Assembly: GCA_031316255.1 (NCBI GenBank)
Contig: JALDQW010000001.1
Span: 2,389,485 to 2,453,484 of the forward strand
Origin: Nitrosomonas sp.
GTDB lineage: Bacteria > Pseudomonadota > Gammaproteobacteria > Burkholderiales > Nitrosomonadaceae
Reading direction: 5' to 3'
DNA length: 64,000 nt
This document shows, piece after piece, positions 50,701-59,094 of the stretch. The position numbers and the translations under genes were made by a program. Positions within the stretch are counted from its first letter, which is position 1, and every line of letters begins with the position of its first letter. The notes below the pieces were generated by a model, which was given only the letters and a program-made list of their open reading frames with translations, had not been told where the DNA came from and did not search any database.

Positions 50701-50903
50701 GCCCGAAAGTCATGACAGTTGCCGTGATTATTATCGGTTTGTTACCCATTATGTTGGGGAGTGGTACAGGATCAGAAGTAATGCAACGCATTGCTGCGCC
50801 AATTGTAGGGGGCATGATTACCGCACCGTTGGTGTCGATGCTGTTGATACCTGTTTTGTTTTATATGTGGCAGAAAAATAAAATGATCTTGAGAAAGGAT
50901 TAA
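47784..50903 (+). CDS. cusA: CusA-like heavy-metal RND efflux pump
   Basis: This 1039-residue inner-membrane RND transporter has the usual 12 helices and two large periplasmic loops. The N-terminus ([24 protein letters not shown]), the TM4 motif [24 protein letters not shown] and the methionine-relay segment [20 protein letters not shown] follow CusA (Cu+/Ag+) rather than CzcA (divalent). It would export monovalent copper from periplasm and cytoplasm together with the CusB-like adaptor. It begins at TTG 47784 with AGGGG upstream, suggesting low translation. It is followed 16 bases later by the DsbA-like gene. Confidence 0.93.
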   Translation: [1039 protein letters not shown]

Positions 50904-50919
50904 CGAGGAGACTATCTAG

Positions 50920-51591
50920 ATGATAAAGAAAATATTGATTATTGGATTGTTCGTTCTGGCAGGTTGGCATACCGCATTACATGCGGAAAAACAGACCGGA
51001 AATAACCGGCCGTTTGCCGAAGGACTGGAGTATCAGCGTATCGTTCCACCTGTTGCGATCCAGAGTGAACACCTTGCCAGTGATCATGTGGAAGTGGTTG
51101 TCATGTTTTTATACGCATGCCCGCATTGTAATGCGCTGGATGTGAAACTAACCGATTGGGCTCAAAAGAAAGGCGATCGTATCGTTTTGAAGCGGATACC
51201 TGCTATAGTCGGTGCGCCGTGGGCGGACCAGGCACGGGCTTTTTATACGGCAGAAAAGCTGGGTATTCTGGAAAAAGCACATGTGGCGTTATTTAAGTCT
51301 ATCCATATTGACGGCGATCAATACGCAGATGACCAATCGGTCATGGATTTTTTTGTCAAGCAGGGCGTTAAGCCGGAAGAGTTTATGGCTGCATTCCGGT
51401 CACCGGAGGTTGACGAAAAGGTCAGTCACGCCCGGGTGATGACTGTTGAATATGGTATACGCGGTGTGCCGGCAATTATTGTAAATGGCAAATACCTTAC
51501 CGCACAATATTTTACAGGTACACAAGAGAAACTCATTGATGTGCTTGACATGCTGGTCGAAAAAGAATTGAACACAAATCAGAAATCATAA
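50920..51591 (+). CDS. DsbA-like thiol:disulfide oxidoreductase
   Basis: This 223-residue periplasmic thioredoxin-fold protein has a signal peptide (cleavage after LHA) and the DsbA-type active site CPHC at residues 67-70 (FLYACPHCNALD). A helical insertion follows, and the cis-proline loop is RGVPAIIVNGKYL. It resembles the housekeeping DsbA class. Its place in the copper cluster suggests it protects or oxidises the cysteines of the cluster proteins, since copper damages thiols. GAGGAG precedes the ATG. Confidence 0.9.
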   Translation: MIKKILIIGLFVLAGWHTALHAEKQTGNNRPFAEGLEYQRIVPPVAIQSEHLASDHVEVVVMFLYACPHCNALDVKLTDWAQKKGDRIVLKRIPAIVGAPWADQARAFYTAEKLGILEKAHVALFKSIHIDGDQYADDQSVMDFFVKQGVKPEEFMAAFRSPEVDEKVSHARVMTVEYGIRGVPAIIVNGKYLTAQYFTGTQEKLIDVLDMLVEKELNTNQKS

Positions 51592-51614
51592 CAATCGAGT
51601 GGAGGAGTTAGATC

Positions 51615-52088
51615 ATGTTGAATGTTGATGATGTTAAATCAATCAAGCCCCGTTTGTTCGCTATAGTAATGGCTGCCATGCTTACAATCGGTGTTTCGGC
51701 AAATACCCAAGCGGATGTGCCATTTCCTGGAAAATTACCCGTAGAAGTTGTCAGTGTTGAGGCAGCCAATATTATTCACATCAACGTGGAAACATGGCCT
51801 GGATTTCGGCGTAATATTCGCATATTTTTGCCTGATTTGGTTTTGCCTGGTCAGGGTCCGAACCCGAAAGAATGCGAAGCTGAATTGGCGCATCTGGCTT
51901 ACGAATTTACAGTTAATTTTCTTGAAAATGCTGAAGATATTAGAGTGCTTGACATGTGGATGGAAAACAGTGCGAGCACTGATGCCATTTCTTCCATTTA
52001 TACCAAAAACGGTACCTTGGATAATGCATTAAGACGCGAGCGTTTGGCCAGGCCATCGGACCTTGCTCAGAATCAGCCCTGGTGCTAA
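51615..52088 (+). CDS. Degenerate nuclease-fold (SNase-like) periplasmic protein
   Basis: This 157-residue protein has a signal peptide (cleavage near TQA). Its core (PVEVVSVEAANIIHINVETWPGFRRNIRIFLPDL split around residue 60, then NGTLDNALRRERLARP) follows the OB-fold layout of thermonuclease. The catalytic Asp-Gly-Asp and Arg/Glu residues are not conserved (SVEAAN in place of the usual DGDT), so nuclease activity is unlikely. Its role in the cluster is unknown. GGAGGAG lies upstream of the ATG, and the stop overlaps the first codons of the long cytochrome reading. Confidence 0.65.
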   Translation: MLNVDDVKSIKPRLFAIVMAAMLTIGVSANTQADVPFPGKLPVEVVSVEAANIIHINVETWPGFRRNIRIFLPDLVLPGQGPNPKECEAELAHLAYEFTVNFLENAEDIRVLDMWMENSASTDAISSIYTKNGTLDNALRRERLARPSDLAQNQPWC

Positions 52089-52093
52089 AAATC

Positions 52094-52558
52094 ATGATGA
52101 AGAATGTATGTTGCAAATGTCCAAATGGCTGGTGGTATGGGCTATTGCTGCTGTTGATTATGCAAACAGGCTATCTGGCCGCTGAAGAGAACAAGACCGT
52201 TCGAACCGTGGAGGATACAGCGGTTGTCGGTACGATCGGTTATGCGCAAGAGCGTTTTAAACCTGCGCCGGTCTATAACGGCCCAACACGGTCAGGCAAG
52301 GAAGTGTATGAATACAGTTGCGCAACCTGTCATGACCGTACTACCCAGGGTGCGCCGTTGCCCGATGATGATGTTGAGTGGGGCATGCGTGCGCGTAAAG
52401 GTATCGACGTGTTACTGAAACATGTCAAGGAAGGCTATAAAGACCTAATGCCGGAAATGGGTGGATGCCGCAATTGTACCGATGAAGAATTGCTGGCCAG
52501 TATTCTCTATATTATGGAAACCAGCGGCATAATAATCCCAGAAATGCGTGAGGATTAA
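52094..52558 (+). CDS. Cytochrome c5-like monohaem protein
   Basis: This ~154-residue exported cytochrome c has an N-terminal hydrophobic signal (WWYGLLLLLIMQTGYLAA) and a haem site CATCH near residue 76. The axial Met is probably in DLMPEMGGC, and the GGCRNC cysteine pair is the disulfide typical of cytochrome c5. It would carry electrons in the periplasm and could accept or deliver electrons for the cluster oxidase or terminal oxidases. A GTG at 52082 overlapping the preceding stop is an alternative start. It is the last gene of the cluster and convergent with the acylase-like gene. Confidence 0.85.
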   Translation: MMKNVCCKCPNGWWYGLLLLLIMQTGYLAAEENKTVRTVEDTAVVGTIGYAQERFKPAPVYNGPTRSGKEVYEYSCATCHDRTTQGAPLPDDDVEWGMRARKGIDVLLKHVKEGYKDLMPEMGGCRNCTDEELLASILYIMETSGIIIPEMRED

Positions 52559-52569
52559 TCCCTGCATAC

Positions 52570-54960
52570 TTATGGCACCAGCGTCAATCTTTTGTCAACT
52601 TTACCCGGTAAAAAGGGTGTCGGTCTGCCCGACACCCAGTTAGCATGGCCACTGCCGTAATACGGTGAGAGTGGATGCCCACTCTGACCGCCCGGCATAT
52701 CAAAATAGCCATCCTCTTCTTTTCCCGGAGCCACGACAGAGCGTTGTGAAGCACCAAAATTCGGTGTTTGAATGCGCGGCATATGCACATCGCCGGGTAG
52801 CGGGTCGGCTGGCATATCCAGATAGTTGGCAATCCATTTTGGCATACGCTGACTCAGTGGATGCCGGATATGCGCCGCATTGTCTTCGCCCCATGTGCGG
52901 ACAGTGATATCACCGGGTTGATTTTGCAACGTTGCAATGGTCTGGCGAATACAGTGCAAGAGAAAATCGTCCCAGCTCTCGTGGTTTGCGGGCAACAGAT
53001 GCAAAGGCTGCTTTTCAATGAGTTGCCATGCCGCATGTTCGATCTGACTCAAACGCGGCAGTTCGAATGATGGATGACGCTGCTTGATCTCGGCAGTCAA
53101 TGCAATCAACAGCGATTGAATGACTTCCTGCCGGAAACCGCGTACAACCCGGTATGCCACCGAATCAGCCGCTGCGTGGCCGTCCCAGTTTTCCAGAACC
53201 TGTTCCAGGTGTTTAACGGTGTCAGTTTTTTCTGCCCGACTTAGATTGTTGGACAATAATGCATGCCAGCGCGTAAAGAACACAGCACGGTGATCGAGTT
53301 GAATTGAGAATAAATTGTCAACGGTAAATTGTTCCAGCGTATATAGATTGTCGCGTATCTGTTTGGATCGTGCACCAAGATCGTAGCCGCCGTCGCCAAT
53401 TGTTTTTACACTTTCCGCGTCAACGATGCGTGCGTTCGCAGTCCACAAACGTCCGTTCTCTGGATTGCGGATCAACGGGTAGTCGGCAGGGTCCAGCCAG
53501 CCTTGCCATCCGGTATCGGGTGTGGTCCAGTCTGACGGTAATCTTGGATCGAAATTGTTCGACCGCACCGGGATGCGCCCGGCAATCGTCCAGAGTATAT
53601 TGCCCTGTTTGTCGCCGACGACAAAGTTTTGCGCTGGAATACCGGTTTGCTGTGCAATTATAGCCGCTTCATCAACTGTCTGCGCATGTTCGAGTTCGAC
53701 CAGGTTCAGATTGATGCCGCCAGGCCGAAATGCCGTCCACACCATGGCCAACGGCACACCGTCATGATCGTGCGCGACAATTGGTCCCCATTCGGTCTCG
53801 TGCACAGTTATCTGTTGAGCGGGTGCATTGCGGATCTGAATAGTTTCCTGGAAGCTTTGAATGGATTGCCAGCCTGACGTGCCAAGATAGCGTGTTTGAT
53901 CGTCAGAGTCGAGTGTAATACGTACCCAGTCGATAAAATCGCCGTAACTGTTGGTAAAACTCCAGGCAATATGGCGGTTTGATCCGATAACAATGGCGGG
54001 TACGCCAGGCAGGGTGATGCCGGTGATATCGGTTTTATGCGCCGGATCTGGGTTGATTTCATTTTCGGTGATCAGCCGCGTACGGAACCATAGATTCGGT
54101 ACGCGCAATATCAAGTGCATGTCGTTGGCGACCAGGGCTGCGCCATTTGTTGCCGCAGCCAAGGCGCCTGAAACTGCGAAACTGTTACTTCCCGGCATCG
54201 ATTCATCGAAGTCGAACTGGTGTGCAAACAGCGAAGCATCCCGCTTGCGCAGATCGAATTCATTGACTGTGGGTAGTGGCGGCCATTCAAGCGGTTCGCC
54301 GATGAGAGGGTCATCCCATGTCCCGCCACTGGCCGTTAAAAATTTAAACAAAGCATCCGGCAGTTCGGCATGTAAAAATGACAATCCCAGTTCGCGTTTG
54401 CCGCTATGTTCGTTGAGTGTGATAAACATCGAAAAAATTACCAGCAGGGTATCTTCCTCCAGCCATTCAACAGGCTGGGCGCGGGTGAGCAGATAAGGGT
54501 AGGGGCGAACTGTTAATGCATCAAGTCCTGCATTGACACCGGTACGATAAGCCGCGAGCAGTTGCCGCTGATTATCCGGCAGTTGTTGAACGATTTCCCG
54601 GGCACGGGTGCGCATACGGTATTTGCGGACTTCCATATCCAGCGCCAACGCGCCTTCACCGAAGATTTCGGCCAGTTCGCCCGCTGCCTGGCGGCGCATT
54701 AAATCCATTTCAAAAAAACGTTCCTGCGCATGGACAAAACCGAGTGCTTTGCTGACATCCATCCGGTTCTGTCCTGTAATCGTCACGCTGCCGAGCGCAT
54801 CGCGCGATACGCTAACGGGTGCGACAAGGCCTGATAAGCGCGCCTCGCCGTCATATTGTGGCAGACTGGCGAGCAATAGCATCGACAAAAGAATAACAAG
54901 CAACAGACTCGCGCAAAACAATACAAAAACTGATCGTCGCAAAAATTTAATAAAGGGCAT
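52570..54960 (-). CDS. Penicillin-acylase family (Ntn-hydrolase S45) protein
   Basis: This ~796-residue precursor has an N-terminal membrane anchor (FVLFCASLLLVILLSMLLLA), an alpha chain to about residue 255, and the autocatalytic site PGSNSFAVSG, where Ser after Gly becomes the nucleophile of the beta chain. The beta chain has the conserved VANDMHL and WRTFR-like patterns of the family. Members hydrolyse amides, including acyl-homoserine lactones and penicillins; the substrate here is not known. I chose ATG 54960; a GTG at 54984 is the alternative. Both starts lie in a terminal repeat of a MITE-like element. Confidence 0.85.
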   Translation of the reverse strand: MPFIKFLRRSVFVLFCASLLLVILLSMLLLASLPQYDGEARLSGLVAPVSVSRDALGSVTITGQNRMDVSKALGFVHAQERFFEMDLMRRQAAGELAEIFGEGALALDMEVRKYRMRTRAREIVQQLPDNQRQLLAAYRTGVNAGLDALTVRPYPYLLTRAQPVEWLEEDTLLVIFSMFITLNEHSGKRELGLSFLHAELPDALFKFLTASGGTWDDPLIGEPLEWPPLPTVNEFDLRKRDASLFAHQFDFDESMPGSNSFAVSGALAAATNGAALVANDMHLILRVPNLWFRTRLITENEINPDPAHKTDITGITLPGVPAIVIGSNRHIAWSFTNSYGDFIDWVRITLDSDDQTRYLGTSGWQSIQSFQETIQIRNAPAQQITVHETEWGPIVAHDHDGVPLAMVWTAFRPGGINLNLVELEHAQTVDEAAIIAQQTGIPAQNFVVGDKQGNILWTIAGRIPVRSNNFDPRLPSDWTTPDTGWQGWLDPADYPLIRNPENGRLWTANARIVDAESVKTIGDGGYDLGARSKQIRDNLYTLEQFTVDNLFSIQLDHRAVFFTRWHALLSNNLSRAEKTDTVKHLEQVLENWDGHAAADSVAYRVVRGFRQEVIQSLLIALTAEIKQRHPSFELPRLSQIEHAAWQLIEKQPLHLLPANHESWDDFLLHCIRQTIATLQNQPGDITVRTWGEDNAAHIRHPLSQRMPKWIANYLDMPADPLPGDVHMPRIQTPNFGASQRSVVAPGKEEDGYFDMPGGQSGHPLSPYYGSGHANWVSGRPTPFLPGKVDKRLTLVP

Positions 54961-55107
54961 CTCTAAAAATCCATATTTCGTCACAATACGTCGTTGTTTA
55001 CAAAAAATGTTTCCTTACATATTAATTATATGCTGCGTCAATATTTTTTGCTGTCAACAAGAAATGGCCTCGTTTCGTTTAAAACTCTGAATTTTTAGAG
55101 GTGTCCT
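54954..55107. mobile_element. MITE-like element with ~18-bp terminal inverted repeats
   Basis: GGGCATCTCTAAAAATCC (54955-54972) and GAATTTTTAGAGGTGTCC (55089-55106) match at 15 of 18 positions in inverted orientation and bound about 150 bases of non-coding DNA. TAA flanks the right end and lies one base off at the left, so a 3-bp target duplication is possible. The layout is that of a miniature inverted-repeat element mobilised by a full-length IS. The left end overlaps the start of the acylase-like gene. Confidence 0.6.
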
Positions 55108-55524
55108 AAGTTTAACCATTGTCAATGAATATCAGTGTTGCTCAGTATGGATTAGGCGTCAACTTTGCCGAAAAGTTGTCGTGCCGCTTGTTTCGGCGCA
55201 TTTTATCCGCATTGAAATGTTGGTCGAATTTCATGTCAGAAAACAGAATAGTGTATGGAAATTTGAGCGTTAATCTGTATCGTGCCCTTTTACCGTAATT
55301 TTGTGGTTGAGGTTCTTAATAACATTAAAAAACAGGTTGTTTTTGCCGAAATAGTAACCAGGATTTTGCTTTATTCTAAGGCAGGGTGAAGATATTTAAA
55401 ATACTATGGAATTTCGTTTTTTTTTCGATCAACAATACCGTTCAAAAACCGTTCAACAAGGTTCCCAGTAGCTGAAAACCAGACTGTTGCAGATCACAAA
55501 TAAATGCGCGCGATAAGTTAACCA
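55108..55524. other. Intergenic region upstream of gspG-like gene
   Basis: This is about 420 bases of AT-rich DNA between the MITE-like element and the pseudopilin gene. I see short repeats (for example CCGTTCAA twice near 55438-55461), but no reading frame, RNA gene or clear operator. Confidence 0.4.
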
Positions 55525-56007
55525 ATGGAAAACAGTTCTGGTTGCATAAAAAAACTGCAACGTGCATTCACATTAATCGAGCTCATGGTCGTCGTAGCCA
55601 TTATCGGTGTTCTGGCCACGATCTCCATGCCGATGTACAGCGACTATATTGATCGCGCCCGGGCGGCGCAGGCAATCCAGGATATTGGTGCGATTTCAAA
55701 ACAGATTACAGTCTATTCGTATTTCAATGGAGGACGATATCCCGGTTCGTTGGCCGAAATTGGTTTGGGCGGGATGCTCGATCCCTGGGGTAATCCTTAC
55801 CAATATTTGAATTTGTCCGATCCGAACTTGAAAGGTAAAGGCAAGGCCCGTAAAGATCATAATCTGGTGCCGATTAATTCGGACTATGATCTTTTTAGTA
55901 TGGGTAAAGACGGTGCAAGCGCGTCGCCGTTAACTGCAAATGCCAGTCGCGACGATATTGTACGTGCCAATAACGGCCGCTTTGTCGGCCGTGCTAAAGA
56001 TTATTAG
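55525..56007 (+). CDS. Type II secretion-type major pseudopilin (GspG-like)
   Basis: This 160-residue prepilin has a short charged leader and the class III signal [21 protein letters not shown], with Glu at position 5 of the mature part. The -1 residue is Ala instead of the usual Gly. The C-terminal domain has the GspG calcium-loop pattern ([12 protein letters not shown] ... [13 protein letters not shown]). No other gsp genes are present, so it is an orphan here. It precedes the GGDEF/EAL gene by 8 bases and is likely co-transcribed with it. Confidence 0.88.
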   Translation: MENSSGCIKKLQRAFTLIELMVVVAIIGVLATISMPMYSDYIDRARAAQAIQDIGAISKQITVYSYFNGGRYPGSLAEIGLGGMLDPWGNPYQYLNLSDPNLKGKGKARKDHNLVPINSDYDLFSMGKDGASASPLTANASRDDIVRANNGRFVGRAKDY

Positions 56008-56015
56008 CATATCTC

Positions 56016-58919
56016 ATGAAACCAGATAAGAAAATTCTTCACAGTAAGGTCGCTCGTAGAATGTTGTTGTTTTTTGTCCTGTCGACGTTCATACCGGTTT
56101 CTTTTCTGGCGTATCTGTCATATTCGGAATCCAATGACCTGTTGCTGCAAAAAGCGCATCACCAACTTGCCGCAGCCAGCGATAGTTACAATAAAGTGAT
56201 TTACGAGCGCCTGGTACTAGCTGAACAGCAACTACATGCTGTGGGATTGCAGCTATCCAATCGATCTTTTTCCAAGGTGCATGACAGACAATTGGGGCAA
56301 AGCATCCGCAACCTCACGCTTTTTCTGCCAGAAGACAATGAAGGCAATTCAATAGCGCTGTTGGGTGAATTGCAGCAAATTAATCCGCTGAGTGCAGCAG
56401 AACTCAGGCATCTTGCCACCGGGTTGCCGCTATTAAAAACGCAGTTCAATGGCGTTGAGCGCAAGATATTAATTCTGGTTGCGTTGGCTGCTGCAGCGCC
56501 GCAACACGGTATCTTAATTGCGGATATCATGCCGGAATATCTCTGGGGGGATGAAGAATCCCTGCCGCTCCACCTGGGGCTTTGCGTTACGAACGAAAAT
56601 TACAAAACATTGTTTTGCGCGCATCAGTCTGAACCAGTAGTGATCGAACAACCATTGGAACAGGCGGCGCAGCATGCAAAAGGCGGGTTTGACTGGAAAC
56701 AGGGCGATGCACACTATATTGCCAATTATCATGAAATTTTTCTAGAACCGCATTTTCTAACGCCGCGCTGGCTGGTCGTTGCAATGCAGCCCGAAACAGA
56801 TGCACTCGGCAGCCTGTCAAGATTTAATACCATACTCTGGGGCAGCGCGATTCTTTCAATACTGGTCATTTTATTATTCAGCATGATACAGATCAGGCGT
56901 GTTCTGGTGCCGCTGGAGAAACTGATTGATGGAACGCGCAGGCTTGGCAATCGTGATTTCGCCACCCAGGTGGATGTGATCAGTGCCGATGAATTTGGCG
57001 AACTGGCGACTTCTTTCAATAAAATGACCGCGCAATTGGGTGTGCAATTTAAAACAATGACCGCGTTGTCGCTGATTGATCGGGAAATACTGTCCGGGCT
57101 CGATATCGACAAAATTGTGCGGTATGTGCTGGCGCATTTACATGGCATGATCAGGGCGGATTTTTCTGCGGTTTCTGTATTTGATCAGGATGCGCCCGAG
57201 AAAGCAGCTATGTACCTGCTGGATGTGAGGCAGAAACGCATCTGCACGCTGTGCGATATTTCAAGCCATATGCATCAATTGTTGCAGGTCGGTTCCAAAG
57301 GTGTCTGGATTGACCGTCAGGCTATCGGCAAGCTCGATCTGAACCAGAAAATCGAGCCCGTTTTGAAGCGTCTGAACCGCTTGTTTATTTTACCGCTGAG
57401 CTGGAAAGCTCAAATGGTCGGTTATATTTCACTGGGATTCAAAGTTCCCGTCAACTGGAGCCGGGAGGATACACAGCGCATCCATGATTTTGCCGACAGA
57501 GTGGCCGTTGCGCTGTTCACCAAAAACCGGGAAGAATTATTGTTGCGGCAAGCGCGTATCGATGCATTGACGGAATTACCGAACCGTTTCCTTTTTATGG
57601 AGCAGCTGCACAAAGAAATCGCACAGAATCAGCGTAGCGAACGCAGGCTGGCTGTACTGTATATCGATTTGGACCGGTTTAAAATGGTCAATGACAGCTA
57701 CGGGCATTCGGTTGGCGATGAACTGCTACGTGAAGCCGGAGAACGGTTGCACGGTTGCATTTATGAAGGCGACACGGTGGCGCGGTTCGGAGGAGACGAA
57801 TTTGCCATTATCATCAGCGAACTGGATTCGGAGCAGTCCGCGCAGTCTGTCGCCGAGAAAATCATTGCCGTTCTGGGCAAACCGTTTATTTTCAACAACG
57901 AAAAAAATGTACTCGCCGCCAGTATCGGTATCGCTATTTATCCGCAGGATGGCGAGTCGATTGCCGACCTGATGCGTAACGCCGATATCGCCATGTATCG
58001 CGCCAAGGAAAAAGGCGGCAATCAGTATATTTTCTTTGAAGAAAGCATGAATGTGGAAGTTAACAAACGTGCTGCCATCGAACGTGAATTGCGCAATGCT
58101 ATTGTCGAGGGCCAATTCGTTTTGTATTACCAGCCGCAGGTTGAGCCAAAATCCGGATTGGTGCAGGGTGTTGAAACACTGGTGCGCTGGAATCATCCGG
58201 AAATGGGATTTGTGTCTCCGGGTGATTTCATTCCGGTTGCTGAAAATACAGGATTAATCGTCGATATCGGGCGTATCATATTGAGCGATGCCTGCACGCA
58301 ATTTCGTCAATGGCTGAATGCGGGAGTTCAACTGGACTATATCGCGGTGAATGTTTCGGTTAAACAATTCCGGCAATCCGATTTTTTCCAGATGGTTGAA
58401 CATGTGCTTGCGGTGAATGCGATTCCGCCCCATTGCCTGGAACTTGAAATAACCGAAAGCGTCCTGATGGAAGATACCGAAGTCGTGGTGGCAATGCTTC
58501 AAAGGCTCAAGAATCTCGGTGTGCAGTTGTCCATAGACGATTTCGGCACGGGTTATTCATCGATGTCCTATCTGGAACAATTGCCGTTTGATACCATAAA
58601 AATCGATATGTCTTTTGTACGTAAAATTCAGGAAAACGGTGAGGGTGGCGCCATCGCTGCGACCATTGCTGCCATGGCGCATGCACTCAATAAAAAGATT
58701 GTTGCTGAGGGTGTCGAGATACAGGCGCAGCTCGAATTTCTGTCCAAATGTGATTGTGAGCTGATTCAAGGCTATTATTACAGCCGTCCGTTACCGGCTG
58801 ATGAACTGGCAGCCTTTGTCAAAAACAATCACGCAACGGCCAAGGATACTTTTTCCCAACAGCAATCATTGCGTGCAATCCCTACAGCCGCGCATTCAGA
58901 CATGCACGTTCAATGCTGA
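56016..58919 (+). CDS. Membrane GGDEF-EAL cyclic-di-GMP protein with HAMP domain
   Basis: This 967-residue sensor has a first membrane helix (~20-40), a periplasmic domain (~45-275), a second helix, HAMP (~300-350), a GAF-like region (~360-500), GGDEF (~520-680) and EAL (~700-950). The cyclase signature GGDEF is intact near residue 590, while the upstream inhibitory site reads YEGD instead of RxxD. The EAL motif is ETLVRW; the downstream catalytic residues (NVSVKQFR, ELEITES, DDFGTGYSS, KIDMSFV, AEGVE) are kept, so phosphodiesterase activity remains possible. It would turn c-di-GMP over in response to a periplasmic signal. Confidence 0.92.
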   Translation: MKPDKKILHSKVARRMLLFFVLSTFIPVSFLAYLSYSESNDLLLQKAHHQLAAASDSYNKVIYERLVLAEQQLHAVGLQLSNRSFSKVHDRQLGQSIRNLTLFLPEDNEGNSIALLGELQQINPLSAAELRHLATGLPLLKTQFNGVERKILILVALAAAAPQHGILIADIMPEYLWGDEESLPLHLGLCVTNENYKTLFCAHQSEPVVIEQPLEQAAQHAKGGFDWKQGDAHYIANYHEIFLEPHFLTPRWLVVAMQPETDALGSLSRFNTILWGSAILSILVILLFSMIQIRRVLVPLEKLIDGTRRLGNRDFATQVDVISADEFGELATSFNKMTAQLGVQFKTMTALSLIDREILSGLDIDKIVRYVLAHLHGMIRADFSAVSVFDQDAPEKAAMYLLDVRQKRICTLCDISSHMHQLLQVGSKGVWIDRQAIGKLDLNQKIEPVLKRLNRLFILPLSWKAQMVGYISLGFKVPVNWSREDTQRIHDFADRVAVALFTKNREELLLRQARIDALTELPNRFLFMEQLHKEIAQNQRSERRLAVLYIDLDRFKMVNDSYGHSVGDELLREAGERLHGCIYEGDTVARFGGDEFAIIISELDSEQSAQSVAEKIIAVLGKPFIFNNEKNVLAASIGIAIYPQDGESIADLMRNADIAMYRAKEKGGNQYIFFEESMNVEVNKRAAIERELRNAIVEGQFVLYYQPQVEPKSGLVQGVETLVRWNHPEMGFVSPGDFIPVAENTGLIVDIGRIILSDACTQFRQWLNAGVQLDYIAVNVSVKQFRQSDFFQMVEHVLAVNAIPPHCLELEITESVLMEDTEVVVAMLQRLKNLGVQLSIDDFGTGYSSMSYLEQLPFDTIKIDMSFVRKIQENGEGGAIAATIAAMAHALNKKIVAEGVEIQAQLEFLSKCDCELIQGYYYSRPLPADELAAFVKNNHATAKDTFSQQQSLRAIPTAAHSDMHVQC

Positions 58920-59094
58920 TGCCAGTATATTCTTCGCATCTTGCGGCAGCATTGGAACTATCCTTTTGCTGCCGTTGATTTTTCATTCTTGACAACTGCT
59001 GCGACGGTAAAAATAGCGCCTGGCATTTGCGGGCATTTTTTTTGAACGGCATGCTACACTCAAAAGGTTAAATTGAGAACTGCAGGAGCTTGCC

